A stretch of 53,599 bases of DNA from Candidatus Babelota bacterium (GCA_013288045.1 JABDCP010000005.1:1-53599); one strand, 5' to 3'. Numbered from the stretch's first letter, positions 43,966 through 52,080 are shown. The notes: generated from the sequence alone by a model not told the origin. Translations and numbers: made by a program.

Positions 43966-44315
43966 TAATTACATATTTTTACTAAGATGGCAAATTATAG
44001 CGTGGTGAGGGAAGTTTTGTACGTTACCTTTGAGTGAAGATCGAAATGCTTCGATTGTCTATACGAAGAAATGGTAGTGATGCGAAAAGGACCGGGTGTG
44101 TTTGAGACAAATATGTGGCCAAAAAAATAGGGCTTGCGCAGAGTAAGGGTTTTCTTTGAATGTCATAAAAAAGTTTACCTACCGTGTGGTGCGAGTGATG
44201 CTCGAAGGTACATAGTCGATGGTCTATAGATTATCTGAGAGAAGGTGATACATGACAAAGAGATCGAGATCTGGCGCGCTCATAAATGGCAGTATTTATG
44301 TTGTTGGAGTAAAAT
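43966..44315. other. gene-free stretch between divergent genes
   Basis: About 350 bases without a convincing gene. It holds a 20-base hairpin-forming sequence CATAAATGGCAGTATTTATG (44281-44300) that recurs with one change at 51068-51087. A short frame from ATG 44252 overlaps the next gene and is not supported. Confidence 0.45.
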
Positions 44316-45379
44316 ATGCAAATTCAGCTTATTCTCTCTTTTTCAGTATTGTGTGCATTGCTGAGTACTATTTCTGAGCTTCGTGGAGAATTGGCAATAC
44401 ATCCCATCTATACGATGCAACCAAGGTGGACTCAGGAGCTTGATCTTCCCTCCATAGAACAAGAATTGCAAGAGGGTGATGTGGCATCTATGAAGCCGAT
44501 GTCGATCGTCCTTAGTGAGATGGGCAAAAAAGTAGATTTTGATAATGAGGTATTCCTAGTAGAGCTCAGGTCTGGTCTCAAGGGTGTCTTCAAGTCTGGA
44601 GATGATCGCTTTGCTGAAGTAGCTGCCTATAGAGCCGATCAGTATCTTGGGCAGCGCTTGGCGCCGCCGACGGTTTTTAGAACATAGCGGGAAAAGAGGG
44701 CAGTCTCCAACTGTTCATAGAAACAGATATAGATCTTCTTGAAGATCCTTCATATTTGTCTTGCATTTCTGAGCGTGAACTGCTCCAGATGAAACTCTTC
44801 TCGTTTGTTTTTGGCCAATGGGATATTAATCTGGGAAACCGTCTTATTCAGAAGACCGAGGGTCGTTATTACCTAATACTCATCGATAATGCCGGTATGT
44901 ATAATCGGCTACAAGTACGCTATGGTGAATATCCCTTTGTCCTTCGAGCATGGCGCTTAAATGACTATCAAGAGGAGATACATCCATTTCCTTTTGACGA
45001 GCCACAAGAACTTCGCAATGCTTCCTGTGAAGATGCCAAGAAGCTGTTCAGAGATTTTTTTGAGCCTGAGGAGCTTGAACGCTTTTGCAAGAGAAATTGT
45101 CGGAGGCTGAGATATTGTATTTGGGATAATGCGCTTTGGATCCAATATTTTGCTGATAATCCTGGATACACAACATCATTCGTATCTGAGTGCCCCCAAT
45201 ACGCCCTGCAGGCATACAAAAATCTTACGAGTGAGATCCTCATAAGCTTTTGGAAGGAGGCATATGAGAGTTCCCAGCGGATTCATATCGAAAAACTCAT
45301 GGCGGATACTCTTGAGCGTCGAGACCAACTTCTTTCGGCACAGAAAGTGCACGACAAGGCCTATCTGGTCATTTCTTAG
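44316..45379 (+). pseudogene. secreted kinase-like protein (PI3/4-kinase-like or FAM20-like fold), interrupted by a frameshift
   Basis: ATG 44316 starts a signal peptide (MQIQLILSFSVLCALLSTIS) and a frame that stops at 44687 after APPTVFRT. Reading continues one base out of phase: IAGKEGSLQLFIETDIDLLE leads directly into the frame ending at 45379. Joined, the product is about 350 aa with GLKGVFKSG (nucleotide-binding Lys), EVAAYRADQYLGQRLAPPTV, FGQWDINLGNRL (catalytic Asp and Asn) and LILIDNAGMY (metal Asp). This order is typical of bacterial PI3/4-kinase-like and FAM20C-like proteins. A single-base indel near 44675-44690 breaks the gene. Decay, a sequencing error or programmed frameshifting are the alternatives. 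Confidence 0.7.
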
Positions 45380-45499
45380 ACCCTATCTTAAATCTCTTTC
45401 AAAAATTCAGTTAGAAAAACTATTGAAAATAGTATTACTTTTTTATTACAATAAAGGAGATAGAACTATAATATTCCTCTAAACTAAAAGGAGAATTCT

Positions 45500-45901
45500 A
45501 TGAACATCAAGAACACCCTAGTGGGTATGTTAATGATTATGTTGAGCACTGCAGCTGTTACGCAATGCAGTGAAGGAAAAAAAATGCAAGAGAAAGAAGC
45601 TGAAGAAGCTAATGTTCTGAAGCCAGGTAGAGGCTTAGGGATGGGACCTCTTGGTTTGAGAGCTCGAGCAATGGCTGCCGAAGCTGCTGCCAAAGGTAAA
45701 GAAGTAGAAGAAGAAGCAGCTGAAAAAGGAAAAGAGGCGCTGTCAAAAGTAAAACAAGCTCCACCTCTTCCTCCAAAACGTGCAACAAGAACAACTGAAG
45801 CTCAAGCAGCTGCTGCGGAAAGACCTGAACATGAAGAATCATGGTACGAAATGATGTCGCGTCATGCTTCAACGTTAGCGAGCCATCTTGGTGCAGACTA
45901 A
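45500..45901 (+). CDS. small secreted protein, array member 1 (PPLPPKR motif)
   Basis: First of eight consecutive small secreted-protein genes. AAAAGGAGAATTCT precedes ATG 45500 (133 aa). The signal peptide MNIKNTLVGMLMIMLSTAAV is nearly shared by all members. The mature protein has RGLGMGPLGLRARAMAAEA, a Glu/Lys-rich helix, the proline motif PPLPPKR (residues 88-94), and a C-terminal block ESWYEMMSRHASTLASHLG. The motif P-x-x-P-x-K matches class II SH3-domain ligands of eukaryotes. No catalytic residues are seen. The upstream TATAAT (near 45466) may be its promoter. Confidence 0.85.
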   Translation: MNIKNTLVGMLMIMLSTAAVTQCSEGKKMQEKEAEEANVLKPGRGLGMGPLGLRARAMAAEAAAKGKEVEEEAAEKGKEALSKVKQAPPLPPKRATRTTEAQAAAAERPEHEESWYEMMSRHASTLASHLGAD

Positions 45902-46002
45902 TCTGACCAAACTGATACGCAAGTAAAGTAAAGACTCAACAAGAAGGTCTACGAATGCTAAAAAATAGCCCTATCTTATTGATAACATTAAAGGAGAATT
46001 CT

Positions 46003-46398
46003 ATGAACATCAAAAATACCCTCGTCGGTATGTTACTCATTATGTTAAGTACTGCAGTTGTTACGCAATGCAGTGAAGGAAAAATGCAAGAGAAAAAAGC
46101 TGAAGAAGCTAAAGCCCTCAAGCCAGGTAGAGGCTTAGGTATGGGACCTCTAGGTTTAAGAGCCAGAGCAATGGCAGCTGAAGCCGCTGCGAAAGAGGAA
46201 GAAGAAGCAGCAGTTGAAAAAGGAAAAGTAGCTCCTTCAAAAGTAAAACAAGCTCCACCACTTCCACCGAAACGAGCAAAAAGAACAGCTGAAGCTCAAG
46301 CGGCTCCTACAGCAGAAGAAGTAGAGCATGAAGAATCATGGGGCGAAATGATGTCGCGTCATGCTGCAACGTTAGCGAGCCATTTAGGTATGGAGTAA
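46003..46398 (+). CDS. small secreted protein, array member 2 (PPLPPKR motif)
   Basis: ATG 46003, preceded by AAAGGAGAATTCT as in member 1, is the start; the frame extends 16 codons further upstream into the repeated spacer. The 131-aa product is the closest paralogue of member 1. It has the same signal peptide, RGLGMGPLGLRARAMAAEA, a Glu-rich helix, PPLPPKR at 85-91 and ESWGEMMSRHAATLASHLG at the end. DNA identity in the RGLGMG region is high, with mostly third-position changes, so both copies seem to be under protein-level selection. Confidence 0.85.
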   Translation: MNIKNTLVGMLLIMLSTAVVTQCSEGKMQEKKAEEAKALKPGRGLGMGPLGLRARAMAAEAAAKEEEEAAVEKGKVAPSKVKQAPPLPPKRAKRTAEAQAAPTAEEVEHEESWGEMMSRHAATLASHLGME

Positions 46399-46498
46399 TC
46401 TGACTGAACTGACACATAAGTGAAAGTGAAGACTCAATAAGAAGGTCTACGAATGCTAAAAAAAATCCCTATCTTATTGATTAATTAAAGGAGAATGT

Positions 46499-47062
46499 AT
46501 GAAGATCAAAAATACCCTCATGGGTATGTTACTGATTATGTTGAGCACTGCAGCTCTTACCGAGTGTGGTAAAGGCGAGTGCAAAGGTGGTGTTTGTGCT
46601 CTAAAGCCGAACAAGCAGAAACAAGCCCAAATGAAGCAGAGTGAACAAGCAGCGAAAGCCCAAGCACAAGCTCAAGCGCTACAAATGCAAGCAGCGCGCG
46701 ACAAGCAAGCTCAGCTAAGGCAGAAAGCACAAGCCCGTGGTGCTGAAGTTCGCGCAGGTATAAGGGCTAAAGCATTGGCTGCCAAAGAAGCAATGAAAGG
46801 TACAGCTAAGCCTACAGTAATGACTACTACCCCCAAAGCGGCAGAATTAGCCAAAGCCAAAGGGATGATGGAAGCAAAAACAATGACGACCGAAGAGGCA
46901 AAAGCTGCGCTCGCAAGCGAAACTCCACCTCCACTTCCTCCAAAACGTGCAAGAAGAATAGCTGAAGCTCCAGCGGCGCAAGAACAACCAGCTCCGCGTG
47001 GAGAAACGTGGGGAGAAATGTTTGCTCGTCATGGTGAAACGTTAATGGGTCATACTGGGTAA
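46499..47062 (+). CDS. small secreted protein, array member 3 (PPLPPKR motif)
   Basis: AAAGGAGAATGT precedes ATG 46499 (187 aa). The signal peptide (MKIKNTLMGMLLIMLSTAAL) and C-terminal block ETWGEMFARHGETLMGH are shared with the array. The middle is longer: Cys-containing TECGKGECKGGVCAL, then an Ala/Gln/Lys-rich helical region (KAQAQAQALQMQAARDKQAQ), and PPPLPPKRARR at 143-153. A coiled-coil-like Gln-rich helix plus a proline ligand motif would suit protein-protein binding. Confidence 0.84.
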   Translation: MKIKNTLMGMLLIMLSTAALTECGKGECKGGVCALKPNKQKQAQMKQSEQAAKAQAQAQALQMQAARDKQAQLRQKAQARGAEVRAGIRAKALAAKEAMKGTAKPTVMTTTPKAAELAKAKGMMEAKTMTTEEAKAALASETPPPLPPKRARRIAEAPAAQEQPAPRGETWGEMFARHGETLMGHTG

Positions 47063-47104
47063 GAGTAATCTGACCCAACCGACACATAAGTGAAAATAAA
47101 GACT

Positions 47105-47135
47105 CGAGGGTATATGAACGTTCAAAATGCCCTCG
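47105..47135 (+). other. hairpin in the spacer before array member 4
   Basis: CGAGGG (47105-47110) pairs with CCCTCG (47130-47135) across a 19-base loop. There is no U-run, so it may be a processing or stability element rather than a terminator. Confidence 0.35.
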
Positions 47136-47166
47136 TATCTTACTGATCCAGTAAAAGGAGAATGTT

Positions 47167-47712
47167 ATGAACATCAAAAATATCCTCGTGGGTATGTTGC
47201 TGATTGTGCTGAGCACCGCAGCTCTTACCGAATCTAGTCAAGGCAACGCCAGAGGTGCAAGTGCAGCTAGAATCAAAGCCACTGCTATGAGGGCAGCGAC
47301 AATACGTGCTCGTACTGGGCAAGTTCAAGCTCCACAAGAAGCCCTATCAGGGAGAGGCCAAGGAATGGGTACTCTAAGTATGAGGGGTAGAGAAATGGCT
47401 ACTCAAGCGGAGATGAGAAGTATGGCAACGAATGCCACTTCATCTGGGGCAACCCAAGAGTCAGAATTAGGCGAGCCTAAAGGTCTGATGCAAGCAAAAG
47501 TAGTAACGCCTCAGGAACCAAGAGCAGTGCTTCTGACGGCAAGTGAACAGGTTCCACCTCTTCCTCCAAAACGTGCGAGAGCGGTACCTTTGGCTCCTGG
47601 ATCAAATGTGCCTGAACGGCAACCTGAGCAACCTGCTGAGCATCAAGAAACTTGGGGCGAAATGTTTTCGCGTCATGGTGAAACGTTAATGAGTCATTTG
47701 GGTGCAGATTAA
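47167..47712 (+). CDS. small secreted protein, array member 4 (PPLPPKR motif)
   Basis: AAAAGGAGAATGTT precedes ATG 47167 (181 aa). The signal peptide MNIKNILVGMLLIVLSTAAL is followed by an Arg/Ala-rich region, a variant of the RGLGMG block (GRGQGMGTLSMRGREMA), PPLPPKRARA at 130-139, and the end block ETWGEMFSRHGETLMSHLG. It combines features of members 1-3, which points to recombination or stepwise duplication within the array. Confidence 0.84.
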   Translation: MNIKNILVGMLLIVLSTAALTESSQGNARGASAARIKATAMRAATIRARTGQVQAPQEALSGRGQGMGTLSMRGREMATQAEMRSMATNATSSGATQESELGEPKGLMQAKVVTPQEPRAVLLTASEQVPPLPPKRARAVPLAPGSNVPERQPEQPAEHQETWGEMFSRHGETLMSHLGAD

Positions 47713-47765
47713 TCTGAGCAAGCTGACAAAATAAGTGAAAGAAAACCTCAATTAAGGAGAACATT

Positions 47766-48260
47766 ATGAACGTTAAAAATACCCTTGGCATGTTATTAAT
47801 TATGGTGAGTGCTGTCGCTAGTACCCAGTGTGGTAAAGGTGGCTGTAAAGGTGGAAGTTGTCCAGCAAAGTCTCCCAAAAGCCAGCAGGCTCTAATGACG
47901 CAGCGTGTACAAGCAGCCAGAGCAATGCAAGCTCAAGCACAAGCACGACAAATGCAAGTGGGTGGCGGTACTCAAGCTCAAACAAGACAAACAGCACAAA
48001 CTCCTGGTGCGGTACGTGCAGGTGTTGGAGCTAGAGCAATGCAAGCTCAAGCTAGGCCGGCATCAGCATCGTCTTCAAGTACTCGATCAATGTATGGATC
48101 ATTGCAATTAAGGCCTTCAGGAACGGCGTCCGAACTAGGCAGAAGTGCAGGCTCAAGTGCTGCAACAGGAAGTACTCGCGGATCATCATTGGCTCAATCT
48201 AGAGGATCAATGGCATCGGAAGAGACAGAATCAAGCGGTGCAGCTGAAAGTAAAGACTAA
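47766..48260 (+). CDS. small secreted protein, array member 5
   Basis: TAAGGAGAACATT precedes ATG 47766 (164 aa). The signal peptide (MNVKNTLGMLLIMVSAVAS) and a Cys/Gly block (TQCGKGGCKGGSCPAK) resemble member 3. The middle is Gln/Ala-rich (MQAQAQARQMQ), then Ser/Thr/Gly-rich. It lacks the proline motif and the WGEM end block, and instead ends in SSGAAESKD, shared with member 6. It is probably an extended, flexible secreted protein. Confidence 0.8.
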   Translation: MNVKNTLGMLLIMVSAVASTQCGKGGCKGGSCPAKSPKSQQALMTQRVQAARAMQAQAQARQMQVGGGTQAQTRQTAQTPGAVRAGVGARAMQAQARPASASSSSTRSMYGSLQLRPSGTASELGRSAGSSAATGSTRGSSLAQSRGSMASEETESSGAAESKD

Positions 48261-48274
48261 GTAAGGAGAATGGT

Positions 48275-48613
48275 ATGAATGTAAAAAATATATTAGTAGG
48301 TTTGTTACTGATCATGATTGGCACTGCGGCTATTACGGAATCTAACGGTGGTCGTTCAAGAAAAGCTCAACAACAGCAACAATGTACTGGAGAAAGCTGC
48401 TCATTAAAAGGTGGCAAGAAAGGAAAAGGTTATCGTGGTCGTCATATGGGACGTCATGGTAAGCGTCATGGAGGCTGGGGTATGAGAGGTCGTGGTACGG
48501 AACGTCAAGGCATGAAAGACCAAGGCACGAAAGCCAAAGCTACTCAGTCTACTGAGTCTGAGGAAGAAGAATCTTCTACCGGCAGCGAAGAAGCAGTTGA
48601 AAGTAAAGATTAA
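48275..48613 (+). CDS. small secreted basic protein, array member 6
   Basis: TAAGGAGAATGGT precedes ATG 48275, only 14 bases after the previous stop. The 112-aa product has the array signal peptide (MNVKNILVGLLLIMIGTAAI), a Cys pair (CTGESC), a strongly basic Gly/His/Arg region (KGYRGRHMGRHGKRHGG) and an acidic tail ending AVESKD like member 5. The basic block next to an acidic tail could bind nucleic acid or polyanions; this is a guess. Confidence 0.8.
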   Translation: MNVKNILVGLLLIMIGTAAITESNGGRSRKAQQQQQCTGESCSLKGGKKGKGYRGRHMGRHGKRHGGWGMRGRGTERQGMKDQGTKAKATQSTESEEEESSTGSEEAVESKD

Positions 48614-48636
48614 TCATAACATTTAGGAGAATATCT

Positions 48637-49071
48637 ATGAATTCAAAATTAGCATTCGTAGGCCTCTTAGCACTTATGCTAGGGGCCACGGAACTTATCG
48701 ATGCACGTGGAGGCGGTGGACGTGGCGGCGGTGGAATGCGTGGTGGCGGTATGCATGGTGGCATTGGACGTGGAGGCGGTGGAATGCGTGGCCACGGTGG
48801 CGTTAGTCATAGGGGCGGACGTCATGTTGGCCGTGGAAGTCATGTAGGTGGCGGTCGACACGTAGGTTACGGCCGCGGAGGATATGCTCGTGGGTATGGC
48901 CGTGGCGGATATGGATATGGCGGATATTGGGGTCCCTATCTTTTAGGTGCCGCGTTAGTAGGCTATCCTATTATCGATTATGCGATTTCCTCACCTTATG
49001 AAGGTTGCTACTATGATACGTCAGGTGCATTAGTGTGCCAAGTTGATGATCAATGGTACTACGCTTCATAA
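48637..49071 (+). CDS. secreted glycine-rich protein, array member 7
   Basis: TTTAGGAGAATATCT precedes ATG 48637 (144 aa). The signal peptide (MNSKLAFVGLLALMLGATELIDA) leads into a long Gly/Arg/His/Tyr repeat region (GGGMRGGGMHGG, RGGYGYGGYWG). A hydrophobic segment (YLLGAALVGYPIIDYAI) and a C-terminal part with two cysteines (EGCYYDTSGALVCQVDDQWY) follow. Gly-rich exported proteins often self-assemble at the surface. It is the last gene before the strong terminator at 49087. Confidence 0.8.
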   Translation: MNSKLAFVGLLALMLGATELIDARGGGGRGGGGMRGGGMHGGIGRGGGGMRGHGGVSHRGGRHVGRGSHVGGGRHVGYGRGGYARGYGRGGYGYGGYWGPYLLGAALVGYPIIDYAISSPYEGCYYDTSGALVCQVDDQWYYAS

Positions 49072-49086
49072 TAATGAACGAAACTT

Positions 49087-49119
49087 AAAGATGGAGGCTT
49101 CGGTCTCCATCTTTTTTTT
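49087..49119 (+). terminator. rho-independent terminator ending the array
   Basis: A 12-bp stem (49087-49098 with 49103-49114) closed by a C(TTCG)G tetraloop, one G-U pair, followed by T-rich sequence. This is an unusually stable terminator. Confidence 0.95.
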
Positions 49120-49270
49120 GATGCAAAGCATTCATGTAGTCGCCATTTCCCAGTTATTTTACCAAAACAGGAAAAATATCAGTTTTTAAAAATACTTGAT
49201 TAATCATATTTGTACTTAATAAACTAAGAGAGATAGGTATAAGTACTTCAAATAAGTAAGGAGCATTGAT

Positions 49271-49582
49271 ATGAATGCAAAGTGTTTACGAGCAGCTCTT
49301 TTGCTTGTTGTTTTAGGGATGGCAAGCATTATTGAATGCGGCCGTAGTTGCAGTCGGAATTCAAGCCGTGGACATAGACATTCAAGTCATAGCCATGGGC
49401 GTAGGTGTTGTCGAGGTGGCGGCTATGGCTGGGGTCCAAGAGTTTATGGGGGATTTGGGTACTATGATCCTTATTTCAACGGATATGGCTATGGATACGG
49501 CCCTTGGGGATACGGTTATGGCTATGCTCCCTATGTTTATGAGCCTGTTGGCTGCTCATTTGGATTAAACATCTGTATCTGA
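49271..49582 (+). CDS. small secreted Gly/Tyr/Cys-rich protein, array member 8
   Basis: AAGGAGCATTGAT precedes ATG 49271 (103 aa). The signal peptide (MNAKCLRAALLLVVLGMASI) is followed by IECGRSCSRN, a Ser/His/Arg region, a CC pair, and a Gly/Tyr-rich region (GYGYGPWGYGYGYAPY) ending GCSFGLNICI. It resembles member 7 in composition but is transcribed separately, behind the terminator, with an A/T-rich leader of about 150 bases. Its end overlaps murD by 18 bases tail to tail. Confidence 0.8.
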   Translation: MNAKCLRAALLLVVLGMASIIECGRSCSRNSSRGHRHSSHSHGRRCCRGGGYGWGPRVYGGFGYYDPYFNGYGYGYGPWGYGYGYAPYVYEPVGCSFGLNICI

Positions 49583-50938
49583 TGACAGCTCTTTTACGAG
49601 CTTTTTAAAGTGTCTTCCCCGCTCTTGATAATCTTTATAAAGGTCATAGCTCGCACCTGAGGGTGAAAGGAGAATGACCTCATCCTTTTTGGCTTGCTGT
49701 ACGCAGGCTTTGATTGCCTGCTGAAGAGTCTCATGAGCTGATGTAGGGATGCCGTACTTTTTGCAGCCCGCCTCGAGCTCTTTGGCCTCTTTTCCAAAAC
49801 ATACTGTTGCTGCAATATAGGGCTTAAGTAAACCGATGAGCGCTGCTCTATCAACCCCTTTGCTGATACCACCAAGAATAAGATGGATAGGCCGCGGTGC
49901 TAATGTTGCTACAGCTGCTCTCGTTGCTTCAACAATAGTGGATTTTGAATCATTATAAAAGAGTTTACCCTCATGAGATCCGACAAATTCAATGCGATGT
50001 TCAAGTGGTGCAAACTCCGGCACCGTAAAAGCATAAGAGGACAGTATACCGAGCATATCTGATACGGTAAGAAGGATAAGCCAGGTTTCACGAAGCAGCG
50101 ATTCACCTTTTTGTGCAAGGCTCGAACGAATGGGTAAGGTTGTTATAGCAAGCTGACCATTGTTTAGACGTCTACGGGTGAGCGTGGTTCCTTCTAGGGT
50201 GTACAAGACATCGCCTTCCTTCAGCATATGAAGCATAGCAGGTGATGGCCCTTCTGAGGAAAAATAGGTGCAAGGGCGGTCAGTCAGAGCACGTACTTGT
50301 GGAGCAAGGTTAAGTGGAAGGAGCATCTTTTGCTCAGGGCGTTGATGCTTAAAGATGTGCGCTTTCGCTTCAAAATAGGCTTCCAGATTGCCATGCCGAT
50401 CAAGATGGTTGGCATAGAGGTTCGTCATAATGGCAAGATCAGGCGCAAAGGTATGTGCAAACTCAAGCTGGAAGCTTGAGAGCTCCAGAAGGCCATAGTC
50501 AACGGTATCTTGGCTAGGAAGGAGATCAAGCATAGCGGTACCTATATTACCGCCAGTGGCGACCGTGAGATCGTTTGCTTGAAGCAGTGAGGTAAGAAGG
50601 GTAACTAAGGTTGTTTTTCCTAAGGAGCCGGTAACTGCAATAAGTGGCTTGTGCCATCGGGGTCCAAAGAGGGTAAGCTCGTGGACCATCTTCTGCTGGT
50701 ACTCTTGTGCTTGGGTGAGTGCTATCCCAGGACTCGGGACAAGGAAGTCATTGTCTTTGAAGAATGCTTCTTGTTCATGAGGGGCATAAATGCGGACCAG
50801 GTAGGTACTAAGAAATGATTCTTCCTCATCAGTTAAAGGACGCGCATCGTACACGGATAGTGTATGCCCTTGAGCATGCAGAAAGCGTATTGCCGATCTG
50901 CCAACAACTCCAAGACCCCAAATGCCATATCTTTTCAT
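49565..50938 (-). CDS. murD: UDP-N-acetylmuramoyl-L-alanine--D-glutamate ligase
   Basis: Cytosolic peptidoglycan precursor enzyme that adds D-Glu to UDP-MurNAc-L-Ala. AAAGGTACTTCT precedes ATG 50938 (457 aa); 25 further codons upstream are not needed. Domain order is typical: N-terminal Rossmann-like domain (GIWGLGVVGRSAIRFL), a central ATPase with GSLGKTT (104-110) where most MurD have GTNGKTT, then HRIEFVG, NDSKSTI, ILGGISKGVD and LLSPSGASYDLYKDYQERG. The gene stands alone rather than in an mra/mur cluster. Confidence 0.93.
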   Translation of the reverse strand: MKRYGIWGLGVVGRSAIRFLHAQGHTLSVYDARPLTDEEESFLSTYLVRIYAPHEQEAFFKDNDFLVPSPGIALTQAQEYQQKMVHELTLFGPRWHKPLIAVTGSLGKTTLVTLLTSLLQANDLTVATGGNIGTAMLDLLPSQDTVDYGLLELSSFQLEFAHTFAPDLAIMTNLYANHLDRHGNLEAYFEAKAHIFKHQRPEQKMLLPLNLAPQVRALTDRPCTYFSSEGPSPAMLHMLKEGDVLYTLEGTTLTRRRLNNGQLAITTLPIRSSLAQKGESLLRETWLILLTVSDMLGILSSYAFTVPEFAPLEHRIEFVGSHEGKLFYNDSKSTIVEATRAAVATLAPRPIHLILGGISKGVDRAALIGLLKPYIAATVCFGKEAKELEAGCKKYGIPTSAHETLQQAIKACVQQAKKDEVILLSPSGASYDLYKDYQERGRHFKKLVKELSSDTDV

Positions 50939-51013
50939 AGAAGTACCTTTTTGTGGAGGAATGCTTTTCTTAAGTATACTAGCCTGCATAGAAAAGTGAA
51001 TCGATAGATCCAT

Positions 51014-51297
51014 TCATACGGGTATTCTTATATGGACGAACCCATAAAGGAGTTTATAGGGGTATACCATTAATGGCAGTATTTATGCAAACTGGTGAAA
51101 TATATATTTTTCAGTGGAGTCTTCAAGGTATACAATACTGAAGAGGGAGAAGCTTTTCCATGAACAAGGAGCATATCAAAAAACTCTCATAACGAGATCG
51201 AGTTCTTTGCAGCTATAGTGTCTTGATGAGTTGTTTGGAACAATAGTGCAATGATTAAAAATATGCAGGATGAGATATCCCACCCTGCATCAGATTC
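51014..51297. other. intergenic region with a recurrent 20-base hairpin
   Basis: CATTAATGGCAGTATTTATG at 51068-51087 matches 44281-44300 at 19 of 20 bases. A short frame MNKEHIKKLS near 51161 has no support. Nothing else is recognised. Confidence 0.45.
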
Positions 51298-51711
51298 TTA
51301 GCGACGAAAGCGTATCAAAGCGAGATACCCCGGACCAGCAAGGATAATGGAGAAAAGAATAACAAGTAGGCAAAGCACATATTCAAAGCCATTGTTTTGA
51401 ATAAAGAATCCTTGTGATTTGTGAATAAGGATAAGTGCGCCAGCCATTACCGGTATTACCATAAGAGCACCAAGCTCTGCATAGATCCCAAGAAGCAGTA
51501 ATGCTCCGCCAATAAGCTCAGCAAAAGCCGCGAGATAGGCAAGATAGGAGGGGATACCATAGCCGCCAATCCATGATACAAACCCGCTTAGCCCTGGACC
51601 ACCAAAAAGACCAAGAACTTTTTGGCTTCCATGAGCAATAAAAACAACACCCATAGTTATCCGTAAGAGTGTTAAAGCCCATTGGGTACGCGTAGCAGTA
51701 TTCATCATCAT
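51298..51711 (-). CDS. DoxX-family membrane protein
   Basis: AAGGAGATTTTCG precedes ATG 51711 (137 aa; an ATG one or two codons later is equally possible). Four hydrophobic helices with the family motifs LRITMGVVFIAHGSQKVLG, AAFAELIGGALLLLGI and GFEYVLCLLVILF identify DoxX. Family members take part in redox or membrane homeostasis functions and are poorly defined. The gene is isolated between murD and a long gene-free stretch. Confidence 0.88.
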   Translation of the reverse strand: MMMNTATRTQWALTLLRITMGVVFIAHGSQKVLGLFGGPGLSGFVSWIGGYGIPSYLAYLAAFAELIGGALLLLGIYAELGALMVIPVMAGALILIHKSQGFFIQNNGFEYVLCLLVILFSIILAGPGYLALIRFRR

Positions 51712-52022
51712 CGAAAATCTCCTTAAAGTAAATAGGGTTTATAACGTAGGGATACTACTTCGTTTAACGATTTTTTTCAAATTGTGTTCATGTTTTTGGC
51801 ATGGATTATTTCAGTCGAGCGGTTGAAGATATACGTTGCTTTCATCGAGCTATTAGATGGGGAGTTTTTTGAGAGGAGGGGGACTTTGCGTTAAAAGTAA
51901 AAACGATTGTTTCCATAAATAGAATATGGCAGCCTTTCTGTAGAACGATATTTAGCTGCAATGTTTGAAACATCTATTTTATGGTACGCCAAACTTACGT
52001 TGTCGATGAATAGAGCATTATT

Positions 52023-52080
52023 CACTTAGACAAAACATCTCAATAAAACAGGCACCTCTTTTATTGAGATGTACTAAGTG
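52023..52080. promoter_or_regulatory. palindrome copy I (largest)
   Basis: ACATCTCAATAAAA (52035-52048) pairs perfectly with TTTTATTGAGATGT (52059-52072). CACTTAG (52023-52029) and CTAAGTG (52074-52080) extend the arms. The centre AAAACAGGCACCTCTTTT matches copies II and III. Confidence 0.75.

Noticed and set aside
44252-44383. 43-codon frame from ATG 44252
   Set aside because: It overlaps the kinase-like gene in another frame and its sequence shows no protein-like pattern, despite a fair ribosome binding site.
47477-47878. Leu/Pro-rich reverse frames across the small-protein array (also 45609-45872 and 46827-47216)
   Set aside because: They arise from the repetitive Ala/Gln/Glu codons of the true genes read backwards and cross gene borders.
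45500-48260. Lipoprotein reading of array members with an early cysteine (TQC, TEC)
   Set aside because: The residues before the cysteine (T-Q, T-E) do not fit a lipobox, so ordinary signal peptidase cleavage is likelier.
45500-48260. Repeats of the small-protein array as a CRISPR array
   Set aside because: Repeat units contain full genes with ribosome sites and coding sequence; there are no short regular repeat-spacer units.
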